From: Tianweitania sp. UT-5YL-CI-8
GTDB taxonomy: Bacteria; Pseudomonadota; Alphaproteobacteria; Rhizobiales; Rhizobiaceae
Reading direction: 5' to 3'
Assembly: GCF_030010215.1 (NCBI RefSeq)
Contig: NZ_JASCRR010000001.1
Location: forward strand, 124,001 to 188,000
Length of the DNA: 64,000 nucleotides
The position numbers and the translations under genes were made by a program. Shown here one piece after another: positions 8,363 to 17,995 of the stretch. A model generated the notes under the pieces. That model saw nothing but the letters and a program-made list of their open reading frames with translations. It did no database searches and was not told the origin of the DNA. Positions within the stretch are counted from its first letter, which is position 1; each line of letters begins with the position of its first letter.

Positions 8363-9271
8363 ATGTCGCGACAGGGGTTGGTCGAACTTGAAGCGGTGCT
8401 CGCAATCGCGGCGCGTGGCTCCTTCCGCTCGGCGGCACTCGAACTCGGCTTGTCGACCACGGCGCTCAGCAACCTGATCGGCAAAGTCGAGCGGCAGCTT
8501 GGCGTTCGCCTGTTCAACCGCACCACGCGTAGCGTCTCGCTGACGGATGCCGGACGGACCTTCGTTGAGCAGGTGTCGCCCGCACTTCGCGACATCCAGG
8601 ACGCGATGGCGGCTGTGCGGTCGCAGCAGGACACGCCATCGGGGACGCTGCGCATAAACGCCTTCGCCAGCGGCGCCCGCGAGATACTGGCGCCACTCAT
8701 CCTCAATTTCCTGCGGCGCTACCCGCAGGTGCATATATATCTCGTCACCGAGGGACGGATCGTCGACATCGTTGCCGAAGGATTCGACCTGGGACTCCGG
8801 ACCTTCGACCTGGTGCCGAGCGACATGATCGCGGTTCCGCTGGGGGCGCCACGAAGCTTCGCCGTCGTCGCGACCCCATCCTATTTCGACGGGCATGGCA
8901 GGCCGAGCGTCCCGCCCGATCTTCTCCGCCACCCCTGCCTTCGCATCCGACTGCCCAACGGCGCGCCCTACCGCTGGCACTTCGAGAAGGATGGAAACCC
9001 CGTTCAGGTCGAGGTCCAGGGCCCGATCACCCTCGACGAGGCCACGCTTGCCCGGGTCGCCGCCCTCGATGGGATCGGGATTGGCTTCTTCATGGAAGCC
9101 GACGTGCGCGACGATATCGCTGCCGGCAGGCTTGAGCGAATCCTTGAGGACTGGACCCCGGCGACAGTCCCGATCTGCCTCTACTACCCCGGCCGCAAGA
9201 ACCCATCCGCTGCATTCCGCGCATTCGTTGAGATGGCCCGTGCATTCGGCCGGCAATCGGCCATGATCTAA
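8363..9271 (+). CDS. LysR-family transcriptional regulator
   Basis: A 302-residue LysR protein of the DsdC/PgrR-like type with no Lys-rich linker. The helix-turn-helix is at about residues 17-40 ([20 protein letters not shown]), the motif [16 protein letters not shown] follows, and the C-terminal domain has the phrases [14 protein letters not shown] and [17 protein letters not shown] that are frequent in this group. GCAGGA at 8355-8360 supports the ATG at 8363. It is divergently arranged with the SnoaL-SDR pair, whose start is 136 bases away, so it most likely regulates that pair and itself. Its effector is unknown. Confidence 0.9.
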   Translation: MSRQGLVELEAVLAIAARGSFRSAALELGLSTTALSNLIGKVERQLGVRLFNRTTRSVSLTDAGRTFVEQVSPALRDIQDAMAAVRSQQDTPSGTLRINAFASGAREILAPLILNFLRRYPQVHIYLVTEGRIVDIVAEGFDLGLRTFDLVPSDMIAVPLGAPRSFAVVATPSYFDGHGRPSVPPDLLRHPCLRIRLPNGAPYRWHFEKDGNPVQVEVQGPITLDEATLARVAALDGIGIGFFMEADVRDDIAAGRLERILEDWTPATVPICLYYPGRKNPSAAFRAFVEMARAFGRQSAMI

Positions 9272-9289
9272 AATTGCAGACCCTCTTGC

Positions 9290-9315
9290 CCGTCGCGTGC
9301 AAGCGCGCGCGACGG
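9290..9315. terminator. Hairpin between convergent genes
   Basis: CCGTCGCG (9290-9297) and CGCGACGG (9308-9315) form a perfect 8-bp GC-rich stem with a 10-base loop, midway between the convergent LysR and M20 genes. There is no T-run, so it is a candidate only. Confidence 0.5.
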
Positions 9316-9368
9316 TAACACTCTCCAAAGGCTGCACAGCGCTTACCGCCATGCAGCCCCGGAAAAAC

Positions 9369-10961
9369 CTACTTTGCAGGCACCAGCTCAGGATACTTAA
9401 CGCCGAGCTGTTCCAAATAAGTCGCGTGTTTGGACGGATCGTAGTAAAACTCTTTCATGCGCTCGCGGAATTGGGCCATGATCTCGACGTTCTTTTGTAT
9501 TTGCGGCTTGTCGGTCGCCGAGAGAACTGGAAGATACTTCTGGTCCTTGTTCTGCACGTCGGCGAAGTAGGCCTTGCTCTCAGCCAGAAGCTTCGGATTG
9601 AGGAGCAGGTCGAGCACTGTCATCCCTATGACTTTCGAACCCGCCACGACGCCCTTGTGGGCAATCGGCGTCGCCATCGACATAGCGTTCGACCAATGGT
9701 GCCCCGGCAGGTTCGGAATGTTGGATGGATAGTTCACAGTTATCGTAGGCACGACCCACGAAATGTCGCCGATATCGTCAGAGCCACCACTTTCGGGATT
9801 CACGATTGGTGCGATCAAGCCGCGCGCCTTAGTCGCCAGGCCCTCCTCCTTGCTCCCGACTATTTTCTGCACCGCCTTGGCAAACTTTTGGTCATCCTCG
9901 CTCCACGTCGGAAGCCCCACCTTCTCCATGTTGGCGCTGGCCGCCTCTGCCATAGGCTTGTTGAAGTGACGCGGTGCCGCTGTGCCGACAATCTTGCGGG
10001 TCACCGAGGTGTCGCTCATTTTCGCGGCCGCTTCCGAGATGGTGTTGGCGATCTCGAAATTCTTGGAGATATTGGCAAAGTCCATCTCGCGGATGAAGTA
10101 CCAAACCGTCGCATGCGGCGGTACAACGTTGGGCTGATCGCCGCCATCCGGTATGGTGTAGTGCGAACGCTGCACCGGACGCAGATGTTCGCGGCGCATA
10201 TTCCAGCCCATGTTCATCAGTTCGACTCCGTCGAGTGCGCTGCGGCCGCGCCAGGGATTGCTGGCCGAATGCGCAGATTCGCCCTCGAATGTGTACTCGA
10301 CCGATACCATGCCGGTGCCGTTGGGCTGGCCCCAACTGACCTGCATGTTATTGCCGACATGAGTGAAGAGGACCGCATCCACGTCCTTGAAGACCCCATC
10401 GCGCACCATGTAGGCCTTGCCCGCCAGCAATTCCTCGGCGACACCCGGCCACAACATGATCGTGCCGGGAATCTTCTCCTGCTCCATCATGTCCTTGAGC
10501 GCCAGAGCAGCGACCACATTGACCGCCTGGCCGGAATTGTGGCCTTCGCCATGCCCAGGCGCGCCCTCAATCATCTGCTTGCGATAGGCGACACCAGGAT
10601 ATTGAGAGGTCGTCGGCAGGCCATCGATGTCGCTGCCAAGCGCGATTACCGGCTCGCCGGATCCCCAGCGCGCGGTCCAGCCCGTGGGCAGGCCGGCGAC
10701 TTCGCGTTGTACGGAAAAGCCATTCTCTTCGAGAATCCCAGTGATGTACTTCGAAGTCTCAATTTCCTGGAAGCCCAACTCGCCGAAGCTGAAATGCATG
10801 TCGACCATTTCCTGCGCTAACTTGGCGCGAGATTCGATGCCTTGGACGACGCGATCCTTCAGGGCAGCGAGATTTTCGGCGGGGGCAGCTGTCTGCGCCA
10901 ATGCTGGCGCGCCGAAAGTAACGGTCGCCAACAAAAGAAGGGTTCGTGCCGTATAAGTCAT
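9369..10961 (-). CDS. Exported M20-family metallo-amidohydrolase (AbgB-like)
   Basis: A 530-residue protein with a Sec-type signal peptide (MTYTARTLLLLATVTFGAPALAQ) followed by an M20 peptidase/amidohydrolase: the first metal motif GSDIDGLP, then APGHGEGHNSGQAVNVVAAL, the EE pair in WPGVAEELLAGKAYM, a dimerisation domain (EYTFEGESAHSASNPWRGRS), and a late metal ligand near LPGHHWSNAMSMATPIAHKG. It resembles p-aminobenzoyl-glutamate hydrolase subunit B and other N-acyl hydrolases, but a periplasmic location is unlike AbgB, so the natural substrate may be an extracellular acyl amino acid or peptide. AGGAG 8 bases before 10961 decides the start. It is a single gene; its nearest neighbour upstream is a decayed region. 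Confidence 0.88.
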   Translation of the reverse strand: MTYTARTLLLLATVTFGAPALAQTAAPAENLAALKDRVVQGIESRAKLAQEMVDMHFSFGELGFQEIETSKYITGILEENGFSVQREVAGLPTGWTARWGSGEPVIALGSDIDGLPTTSQYPGVAYRKQMIEGAPGHGEGHNSGQAVNVVAALALKDMMEQEKIPGTIMLWPGVAEELLAGKAYMVRDGVFKDVDAVLFTHVGNNMQVSWGQPNGTGMVSVEYTFEGESAHSASNPWRGRSALDGVELMNMGWNMRREHLRPVQRSHYTIPDGGDQPNVVPPHATVWYFIREMDFANISKNFEIANTISEAAAKMSDTSVTRKIVGTAAPRHFNKPMAEAASANMEKVGLPTWSEDDQKFAKAVQKIVGSKEEGLATKARGLIAPIVNPESGGSDDIGDISWVVPTITVNYPSNIPNLPGHHWSNAMSMATPIAHKGVVAGSKVIGMTVLDLLLNPKLLAESKAYFADVQNKDQKYLPVLSATDKPQIQKNVEIMAQFRERMKEFYYDPSKHATYLEQLGVKYPELVPAK

Positions 10962-11437
10962 TTCCTTCACTCCTGGGTTTTGGTTGACCAACCATTAAGG
11001 GGTCAGACAAATTTTCCTTCCGCCTCAAGCGCATCGCGCCGGACGTCATGGTAGGGCCAAGGTGGAGACAGTCTGCCGCCTTGATAGGTGCCTGCCAGCG
11101 CTCATCATGCCCGCAGACACCGTAGTTGGCCATCATTGGGGCCAGACCGCAACCAAAATAGGTACCGCGAGGCGACGACGTGTACGGTGGAGGCCGGTGC
11201 GGCGAGGAGGCAATGTTCCGGAAGCTGGGCGCTCAGTGGGATTTGCTCCAACCTGCGATCACTCCAACGCAGACAGAACCGCTACGCCGACCAGAGCCGC
11301 CACAGAGCGACAGCTCTCGCCGCCCTCGATCGCACGCATAACGTCACGAAGATCATTGGAAAGAGGTGCTGTCATTAGATGCTGGCTTCCTGTCCCGCCA
11401 GCATCTTCGATCACAAATCCAGCCAAACGGAAATCCT
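10962..11437. other. Intergenic, nothing recognised
   Basis: About 475 bases between the M20 gene promoter and the AraC remnant. Several frames are open but none has a start with a ribosome-binding site or a protein pattern that I recognise. Given the decay to the right, it may contain eroded sequence. Confidence 0.4.
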
Positions 11438-11790
11438 TTACGATTCAGTCAAGCCGTGAACCGCTCCGTGTTGGCGTGCGAACTGCATCGGCGGTATACT
11501 GACCAACCGAGTGAATGCGACACTGAAGGAACTGGCGGAACCACAGCCTACGGTTTCCGCAACCTCCTTCACCCCGCCGTCCCTACGCCGGAGCATGCTC
11601 CTGGCCAGGGCCATCCGCCACGCCAGCAGGTATTCCATCGGCGGGACGCCGACCTCCCTGCGGAACTTGTCGAAGGACACCGAGCGCGACATGGACGCCT
11701 CCTTCGCCAGTCGCTCCACCGTCCATCCATGGCGCGGGTCGCCGTGTATGCAGCGGATGGCGCTCGCCAACTGGGCGTCCTACCCGCCTC
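11438..11790 (-). pseudogene. C-terminal remnant of an AraC-family regulator
   Basis: The minus strand encodes only the DNA-binding end of a cupin-type AraC regulator: LASAIRCIHGDPRHGWTVER, then the first helix-turn-helix (LAKEASMSRSVSFDKFRREV), GVPPMEYLLAWRMALARSML and the second helix-turn-helix (GGVKEVAETVGCGSASSFSV). Upstream of DAQLASAI the frame hits a stop, and the N-terminal cupin half (about 200 residues) is absent. The similarity ends exactly where a decayed SDR begins on the opposite strand. The fragment has an ATG but no sign of a ribosome-binding site. I regard it as non-functional. Confidence 0.75.
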
Positions 11791-12247
11791 GGACAACTCC
11801 GCACCCTCCCTCTCGACGTCCGGAGCGACGAAAGCGTCCGGCAGGCGGTCGAGGCGGCAGGTCCGATCGACGTCCTTGTCAACAATGCGGGCATCGGCTG
11901 GCTCAACGCGTTGGAAGGCACGCCAATGGACATTGCCCGGACATCTTCGAAACCAACACGATCGGGACCGTGCGGACCATGCAGGCGGTCCTGCCGCAGT
12001 TCCGCGAGCGTCGGGCGGCACGATCGTCAACGTCACCTCGACCGTTACGGTGAAGCCGCTTCCGCTTCTGTCCACCTACACAGCAAGCAAGGCGACCGTG
12101 AACGCCTTTACAGAATCCGTTGCCCTGGAGCTTGAACCCTTCGGCGTCACGGTCCGACTGGGAAGCCTGCGTCAGTTTCGCGACGATTTTACTATCGATG
12201 GAGACCTCTGGCCGCGCCAGACGGCCGGAGGCCTCCATCGGTCTTGA
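11790..12247 (+). pseudogene. Frameshifted remnant of an SDR oxidoreductase
   Basis: Three reading frames together give a typical SDR lacking its N-terminal Rossmann start: LDVRSDESVRQAVEAAGPID then VLVNNAGIGWLNALEGTPM (frame of 11911), FETNTIGTVRTMQAVLPQF (frame of 11511), and ASGGTIVNVTSTVTVKPLP with STYTASKATVNAFTES (frame of 11366). The catalytic Tyr-x3-Lys is still visible (YTASK). At least two frameshifts, a missing 5' end and a degraded 3' end show that it is dead. It was probably transcribed divergently from the adjacent araC before the deletion. Confidence 0.8.
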
Positions 12248-12299
12248 CTAGCGGATGGCCAGGTGATGAGCGGGGCCGATTGAGCCAGTCGCCGCGCTA

Positions 12300-12714
12300 T
12301 ACCTGGTCGAGAACGAAGCCTGCGGCGGCCTGATCGACTCGGCGATCATGCGCATCTCCGACATCGTCATGGGCTTCCAACCTTTCTGGTTGCCCTTGTC
12401 GGACTGTATCTGTTCGGGCCAAGCGTCACCAACCTCGTCATCGTGCTGGCCATTACCCGCATGCCTTCCTACATTCGCGTCGTCCGGGCCGAGACGCTGG
12501 AGTGTCGCGAACGGCTGTTTGTCGATGCGTCAAGGGTCTTCGGCGCGGACCGATCTGGATCATTCGCAACCATATCCTGCCAATTGTCGCGCCGACCGCT
12601 GACGCTGGCATGGTTAATGTGGCCATGGTCATGCTGTTCGAGTCCGGCTTGAGCTATCTCGGGCTTGGCGTGCAGCCACAAATGATGGAATTTTCGCAAA
12701 AATTTGATAGCTAA
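12300..12714 (+). pseudogene. Fragment of a DppC-type peptide/nickel ABC transporter permease
   Basis: Pieces of a DppC-like inner-membrane permease lie in three frames: GGLIDSAIMRISDIVMGFQP (12318 onward), then ITRMPSYIRVVRAETLECRE with RLFVDASRVFGAD (frame of 12443), then IWIIRNHILPIVAPT and NVAMVMLFESGLSYLGLGVQ (frame of 12502). The order matches the conserved EAA-loop region of peptide transporters. Both ends are missing and at least two frameshifts are present. It lies directly upstream of deoC; the transport operon that once stood here has been lost. Confidence 0.75.
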
Positions 12715-12801
12715 GTTGCATACAAGGAAAGATGAGATGCTGCCTCGCCTGGTGCGGTCGCACAGGGGCAGTATCGAACCACTGGCTCGGGAGGATTTCA
12801 C

Positions 12802-13830
12802 ATGGAAGCCGTTGCTGCCTCACAAGCGGTAGTGTCGACGCGTCGCGACGATACTGTTCCGTTGCCGGCATTTGGCCATAACGAGCCACGCAATGCCGGC
12901 ATGGAGCTTGACCTTGCATGGGTACTCGATTCACGGGTGAACCTTTCGGCCACAGAGCGCCGGGTCGCGTCGCTTCCGGGTCGCCGGACGGTCAAAAAGG
13001 ATGCACAGGCCGCGTGGCTCCTGAAGGCCGTCACCTGCATCGACCTGACCACGTTGAACGGCGACGATACGCCGGAGCGCGTCAAGCGCCTGTGTGCCAA
13101 GGCTATGAATCCGGTTCGGGCAGATATTCTCGATGCGCTCGGAATGGGCGGCCGGACGATCACGACTGGCGCTATCTGTGTCTATCACCGCTTTGTCGCC
13201 ACTGCCGTCGAGGCGCTGGGCAATTCGGGCATTCCCGTCGCCGCCGTATCGACCGGATTTCCGGCGGGTCTCAGCCCGCACCATCTCAAGGTCAAGGAAA
13301 TCGAGGCATCCGTTGCCGATGGCGCGAAAGAGATCGATATTGTCATCACCCGCGAACATGTCCTGACCGGCAACTGGACAGCCCTGTACGAGGAGATGAA
13401 GGAATATCGCGCTGCCTGCGGCGATGCCCATGTGAAAGCCATTCTGGCAACGGGCGACCTGAAAACGCTGCGCAATGTCGCCAAGGCTTCCCTTGTCTGT
13501 ATGATGGCGGGCGCCGACTTCATCAAGACATCCACCGGCAAGGAGGGCGTGAACGCAACGCTCGCCGTGACGCTGACGATGCTGCGGGCGATCCGCGCCT
13601 ATGAGGAGCGCACCGGTATCAAGGTCGGCTACAAACCGGCCGGTGGAATCTCCGCCGCCAAGGATGTGCTGAACTATCAGTTCCTGATGAAGGACGAACT
13701 GGGCCGCGAATGGCTGGAGCCGAAACTTTTCCGCGTCGGCGCATCGAGCCTGCTTGCCGATATCGAGCGCCAGCTCGAACACCACGTGACCGGTGCCTAT
13801 TCGGCCCTCAACAGACACCCGATTGGATGA
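12802..13830 (+). CDS. deoC: Deoxyribose-phosphate aldolase
   Basis: A 342-residue DeoC of the long type. The enzyme cleaves 2-deoxyribose 5-phosphate to glyceraldehyde 3-phosphate and acetaldehyde in the cytoplasm. The Schiff-base lysine is Lys242 in GADFIKTSTGKEG, and the second conserved lysine is in VGYKPAGGISAAKDVL. The N-terminal 60 residues (rich in charged residues, MELDLAWVLDSRVNLSATER) are the usual extension of the long form. GGGAGGA precedes the ATG. It overlaps or abuts the ALDH gene: the TGA at 13828-13830 lies 5 bases before the ATG at 13836, and an alternative ATG overlaps the stop. The pair can convert deoxyribose phosphate to triose phosphate and, via acetaldehyde, acetate. 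Confidence 0.95.
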   Translation: MEAVAASQAVVSTRRDDTVPLPAFGHNEPRNAGMELDLAWVLDSRVNLSATERRVASLPGRRTVKKDAQAAWLLKAVTCIDLTTLNGDDTPERVKRLCAKAMNPVRADILDALGMGGRTITTGAICVYHRFVATAVEALGNSGIPVAAVSTGFPAGLSPHHLKVKEIEASVADGAKEIDIVITREHVLTGNWTALYEEMKEYRAACGDAHVKAILATGDLKTLRNVAKASLVCMMAGADFIKTSTGKEGVNATLAVTLTMLRAIRAYEERTGIKVGYKPAGGISAAKDVLNYQFLMKDELGREWLEPKLFRVGASSLLADIERQLEHHVTGAYSALNRHPIG

Positions 13831-13835
13831 GGCCG

Positions 13836-16220
13836 ATGAACGTTGCAAAGTTTTTTGACGATATGTCCTACGGTTCCGCCCCTGAATCCGACACCGAAGC
13901 CCGCGCCTGGCTGGCGCGCCATGCCGCCGGTTTCGGCCACTTCATCAACGGCGCTTTCGTGCCGTCCGCTTCCGGCAAGAGTTTCGATACGTTCGAGCCT
14001 GCCAAGGGCGAGCCATTGGCCAAACTGGCTATGGGCGATAAGGTCGATGTGGACAACGCGGTTGCCGCCGCCCGCGAGGCGCAGGCGCAATGGGCAGGGC
14101 TTCCCGGCCATTCCCGCGCCCGGTATCTCTACGCTCTTGCCCGGATGATCCAGCGCCATGCCCGCCTGTTCGCGGTGGTCGAGGCCATCGACAATGGCAA
14201 GCCGCTGCGCGAGACCCGCGACCTCGACGTGCCGCTCGCCGCCCGCCATTTTTATCATCATGCCGGCTGGGCTCAAATTCAGGAGACGGAGTTCCCCGAT
14301 CAGGTACCCCTGGGGGTGGTTGGTCAGATTATCCCGTGGAATTTCCCCTTTCTGATGCTGGCCTGGAAGGTTGCGCCGGCGCTGGCGCTCGGCAACACCG
14401 TCGTCCTGAAGCCTGCGGAATTCACCTCGCTGACCGCGCTTCTGTTTGCCGAACTCGCGGCTGCCGCAGGTCTCCCCTCTGGCGTCTTCAATGTTGTCAC
14501 CGGAGAAGGCCAAACGGGCGCGCTGTTGGTTGAGCATGAAGATGTCGACAAGATAGCGTTCACCGGCTCGACCGATGTCGGCCGCATCATCCGCGAGCGC
14601 ACCGCCGGCAGTGGCAAATCGCTGACGCTGGAGCTCGGCGGCAAATCACCGTTCATTGTCTTCGAGGATGCCGATATCGATGGTGCCGTCGAAGGTGTGG
14701 TCGATGCGATCTGGTTCAATCAAGGGCAGGTCTGCTGCGCCGGCTCGCGGCTTCTCGTTCAGGAAGGCATTGCCGATCTTTTCCATCAACGGCTGATCCG
14801 CCGCATGCAGACCTTGCGTGTCGGCCAGCCGCTTGACAAATGCATCGACATGGGTGCGATCGTGGCGCCGGTGCAATTGGCGCGTATCGAGGCCCTCGTT
14901 GAGCAGGGCGTTGAACAGGGCGCTGTCTTGCATCAGGCGAAGAGTGACATGCCGAAGGGCGGCAGCTTCTATCCGCCGACGCTGCTGACGGGCGTGCAGC
15001 CGACCTCGATCGTGGCCACCGAGGAAATCTTCGGGCCGGTTGCCGTGTCGATGACCTTCCGCACGCCGGAAGAGGCAATCCAGCTTGCAAACCATTCTCG
15101 TTATGGATTGGCGGCAAGTGTCTGGAGTGAAACGATCGGCCTGGCGCTGAATGTCGCCGCCAAACTTGCTGCAGGCGTGGTATGGGTTAACGCCACGAAC
15201 CTCTTCGACGCCGCCGTCGGATTCGGCGGAAAGCGCGAATCCGGTTTCGGGCGTGAAGGCGGTCGCGAGGGATGCCATGAATATCTGAAGCCGAAGGCGT
15301 GGGTCGGCCGGAAATCCCGTACAATGCCGTCGCATCCGCAGCTGAAATCTCCCGTCGGCGATTTCAGCCTCTCGTCCATCGACCGGACGGCAAAGCTGTT
15401 CATAGGCGGCAAGCAGGCACGACCGGACGGCAATTACTCGCGGGTCGTCACGTCCGCAAAAGGCATGGCGATCGGCGAGGTCGGCGAGGGCAATCGCAAG
15501 GATATCCGAAACGCGGTGGCCGCGGCCCAAGCCGCATCCGGATGGACGAACGCCACGGCGCATAACCGTGCGCAGATTCTCTATTACATTGCTGAAAATC
15601 TCAGCGGCCGCGCTGACGAGTTCGCGGCCCGCATTTCAGCGATGACAGGCGCGTCGAGCGCTGCCGCCGAGGCGGAAGTGGACGCCTCGATTTCGCGCCT
15701 CTTCACCTACGGCGCCTGGGCTGACAAGTATGAGGGCGTCGTGCATCAGCCGCCGATGCGCGGTGTCGCACTGGCGATGCCGGAAGCGCTTGGCGTCGTC
15801 GGCGTCATCTGCCCACCGGAAGCACCGCTTCTTGGCTTCATTAGCCTCGTCGCGCCGTTGATTACCACCGGAAATCGTGTGGTGGTCGTGCCAAGCGAAG
15901 CCTACCCGCTGTCGGCTACGGATTTCTACTCTGTCCTGGAGACTTCGGACGTGCCGGCGGGGGTGATCAATATCGTCACCGGATCGGCGGAAGAATTGGC
16001 CAGTACGCTGGCTGCGCACAACGACGTCGATGCGCTCTGGGCGTTCGGTTCGGCCGACCTTTGTGCAACCGTCGAAAAGCTGTCGGCGGGCAATCTCAAG
16101 CGCACCTTCGTCGACAATGGTAAGTCAACGGACTGGCTGGATAGGTCCTCGGCGGAAGGGTCTGCCTATCTGCGCCGCGCCATTGATGTGAAGAATATCT
16201 GGATTCCGTACGGCGAATAG
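13836..16220 (+). CDS. Two-domain aldehyde dehydrogenase (ALDH16-like)
   Basis: A 794-residue protein with two ALDH domains in tandem. The N-terminal domain (residues 20-490) is complete, with IPWNFPFLMLAWKVAPALA, FTGSTDVGRII, the general base Glu266 in LELGGKSPF and the catalytic Cys300 (or Cys301) in FNQGQVCCAGSR. The C-terminal part (residues 515-790) is ALDH-like (KLFIGGKQARPDGNYSRVV, GVVGVICPPEAPLLGF) but lacks the Glu and Cys motifs and is shorter, as in the ALDH16 family of about 800 residues. Its likely role beside deoC is oxidation of acetaldehyde to acetate with NAD+. The start at 13836 gives the family N-terminus; a coupled ATG at 13827 is possible. The second domain is probably structural. 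Confidence 0.88.
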   Translation: MNVAKFFDDMSYGSAPESDTEARAWLARHAAGFGHFINGAFVPSASGKSFDTFEPAKGEPLAKLAMGDKVDVDNAVAAAREAQAQWAGLPGHSRARYLYALARMIQRHARLFAVVEAIDNGKPLRETRDLDVPLAARHFYHHAGWAQIQETEFPDQVPLGVVGQIIPWNFPFLMLAWKVAPALALGNTVVLKPAEFTSLTALLFAELAAAAGLPSGVFNVVTGEGQTGALLVEHEDVDKIAFTGSTDVGRIIRERTAGSGKSLTLELGGKSPFIVFEDADIDGAVEGVVDAIWFNQGQVCCAGSRLLVQEGIADLFHQRLIRRMQTLRVGQPLDKCIDMGAIVAPVQLARIEALVEQGVEQGAVLHQAKSDMPKGGSFYPPTLLTGVQPTSIVATEEIFGPVAVSMTFRTPEEAIQLANHSRYGLAASVWSETIGLALNVAAKLAAGVVWVNATNLFDAAVGFGGKRESGFGREGGREGCHEYLKPKAWVGRKSRTMPSHPQLKSPVGDFSLSSIDRTAKLFIGGKQARPDGNYSRVVTSAKGMAIGEVGEGNRKDIRNAVAAAQAASGWTNATAHNRAQILYYIAENLSGRADEFAARISAMTGASSAAAEAEVDASISRLFTYGAWADKYEGVVHQPPMRGVALAMPEALGVVGVICPPEAPLLGFISLVAPLITTGNRVVVVPSEAYPLSATDFYSVLETSDVPAGVINIVTGSAEELASTLAAHNDVDALWAFGSADLCATVEKLSAGNLKRTFVDNGKSTDWLDRSSAEGSAYLRRAIDVKNIWIPYGE

Positions 16221-16573
16221 GACCGGGCTTTTGTCAACCGGCAGGAGGAACTGCGCGGTTCGACGGATATATAAACGCGTAACGAATGCCGCGAGGGTTG
16301 GGCTCTGCGGTCCAAAGGAGCTTGCAAGGTCGGCTGGTCCAACTGGCACGAGAAGGGGAGGGTCTATACCCAAGAATATCGATCCGGCGCTCAATGCGTA
16401 TGTGCTTTACGCGCTTCGCTCGATGTAGCATGGAGACACGCTGGTGGTGTCCAATATTAATTGCCCGTCTGATTCCATCGCGCGGCAGACGATGCTTGGT
16501 AAGGTTCTGCGGATCGACAAAATGCCGGGCACGCAATACTGCTTCGGAAGCAGCGTCCAATTGGAAAGATGGA
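16221..16573. other. Intergenic, probably decayed sequence
   Basis: About 350 bases between the ALDH stop and the kinase start. One plus-strand frame near 16432-16590 reads plausibly (GDTLVVSNINCPSDSIARQT) but has no start, and I cannot identify a family. The kinase promoter must lie here; no recognisable sigma-factor motif was seen (the GGAAC at 16247 has no CGTT partner). Confidence 0.35.
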
Positions 16574-17995
16574 ATGCGGGGCGTCAACGCTAATTTGGTG
16601 ATTTCGACAAAAGCCCTCTGGAATGGCCAGTCGCTTGCTAGACAGTTCGTGTTAGCGGGAGGTTTGGTCAGTATTGTCGCCATGATCATCGTTGGTGTTC
16701 TCGTAACCGCTCTTATCAGGACAAGCGTCACCCGCAATGCGGCTGCGGCGACTGCGCTTTATGTCGACAGCATTATCGCGCCTTTGCTGCCTGACATCCA
16801 ACGCAGCACGGAGTTGGATGGCAGTGTGCAGCAGGCGCTGGACGAGACCCTGAACATGGGCGCGCTTGGACGGCGCCTTGTTGAGTTTAAGATATGGCGG
16901 GCCGACGGAACGATCCTTTACTCCAAGGACAAATCACTCATCGGAAAGCGTTATGGACCCTCGAAGGATCTGCGAGACGCTTGGCAAGGCCGCGTCATCG
17001 CCCAACTTGACGAATTTGATGCTGTCGAGGCAAAGACGGAAGGTGCCCGTGGCGTATCCCTGCTTGAAATATACAGTCCCATATTGCAGCCGTGGTCCGG
17101 CGAGGTGGTGGCGGTTTCTGAATTTTACGAAATCGCCGATGAGTTTCGAGCAGATATGCAGCGTGCTCTATGGCGGGCATGGGCAGTCGTCGCTGCGGTT
17201 ACAGCGGCCATCTTCGGGACCCTCGCGACGATCGTGCTGCGCGGAAGCAGGACGATCGACCAACAGCGTCTTGCTCTTGCTGAACGGGTCAAAGAATTGT
17301 CGGGCCTTCTTGCTGCAAACGATGCGCTTCGCGCGCGCGTCCAGCATGCTGCCGAACGCGCTACAGCCTCTAACGAACAGTATTTGCGGCGTATTGGTGC
17401 TGATCTTCATGACGGTCCGGCTCAGCTGGTGGCTTTGGCTTCGCTCACCATGGATAGCGCTGTGTTCGATGCGGGTGCACCGGCCCGCAAGCGAAAAACC
17501 GCCGTCGAAGCCATTCGTCGAAGCCTCGAGGATGCGATGATGGAGATCCGCAGCATATGCAATGGTCTGATATTGCCGAGCATTGAAACGGCAGAGCTAC
17601 GCGATATTGTAGCGCTGGCCGTTGCAGCTCATGAGCAGCGCACTTTGACAAAAGTAGAGGTGCTGCAGAGGGGCGACGAGCGAAGGCTGCTTCCGCTTAC
17701 GGCACCTCAAAAAATCTGTGTCTACCGGTTTGTGCAAGAGGGCCTTAATAACGCTTACCGCCACGCAGGAGGTGTCGGCCAGACGGTCGATTTAAACTGC
17801 GGCAAGGGTCTTCTTTCGCTCGTTGTGACGGACTCTGGCCCCGGCTTCGATTTGAAGCGCGCACAGGGTGAAGGTTTAGGATTGGCAGGCTTACGAGATC
17901 GGATCGAAAGTCTTGGCGGAACGTTTTCAATCCAGACTTCCACGTCAGGCACGCGGTTGTCTATGATACTGAAAACTGACGGAACAGCCACATGA
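16574..17995 (+). CDS. Sensor histidine kinase, NarL/DegS type (HisKA_3)
   Basis: A 473-residue membrane sensor. A first transmembrane helix (VLAGGLVSIVAMIIVGVLVT, about residues 28-50) and a second at about 200-220 (AVVAAVTAAIFGTLATIVL) enclose a periplasmic domain of about 150 residues with no named fold, containing LVEFKIWRADGTILYSKDKS. A coiled region then leads to the HisKA_3 H-box (IGADLHDGPAQLVALASLTM) with phospho-acceptor His279, and to an HATPase domain (QEGLNNAYRHAGG, DSGPGFD, GLGLAGLRDRIESLGG). The periplasmic signal is unknown. It overlaps the response regulator by ATGA. GGAAAG just upstream supports the ATG at 16574; longer readings would extend into decayed sequence. Confidence 0.88.
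   Translation: MRGVNANLVISTKALWNGQSLARQFVLAGGLVSIVAMIIVGVLVTALIRTSVTRNAAAATALYVDSIIAPLLPDIQRSTELDGSVQQALDETLNMGALGRRLVEFKIWRADGTILYSKDKSLIGKRYGPSKDLRDAWQGRVIAQLDEFDAVEAKTEGARGVSLLEIYSPILQPWSGEVVAVSEFYEIADEFRADMQRALWRAWAVVAAVTAAIFGTLATIVLRGSRTIDQQRLALAERVKELSGLLAANDALRARVQHAAERATASNEQYLRRIGADLHDGPAQLVALASLTMDSAVFDAGAPARKRKTAVEAIRRSLEDAMMEIRSICNGLILPSIETAELRDIVALAVAAHEQRTLTKVEVLQRGDERRLLPLTAPQKICVYRFVQEGLNNAYRHAGGVGQTVDLNCGKGLLSLVVTDSGPGFDLKRAQGEGLGLAGLRDRIESLGGTFSIQTSTSGTRLSMILKTDGTAT

Noticed and set aside
16286-16573. N-terminal extension of the histidine kinase to 16286
   Set aside because: The added 96 residues are Arg/Cys-rich and unlike a kinase N-terminus; a ribosome-binding site precedes the ATG at 16574.
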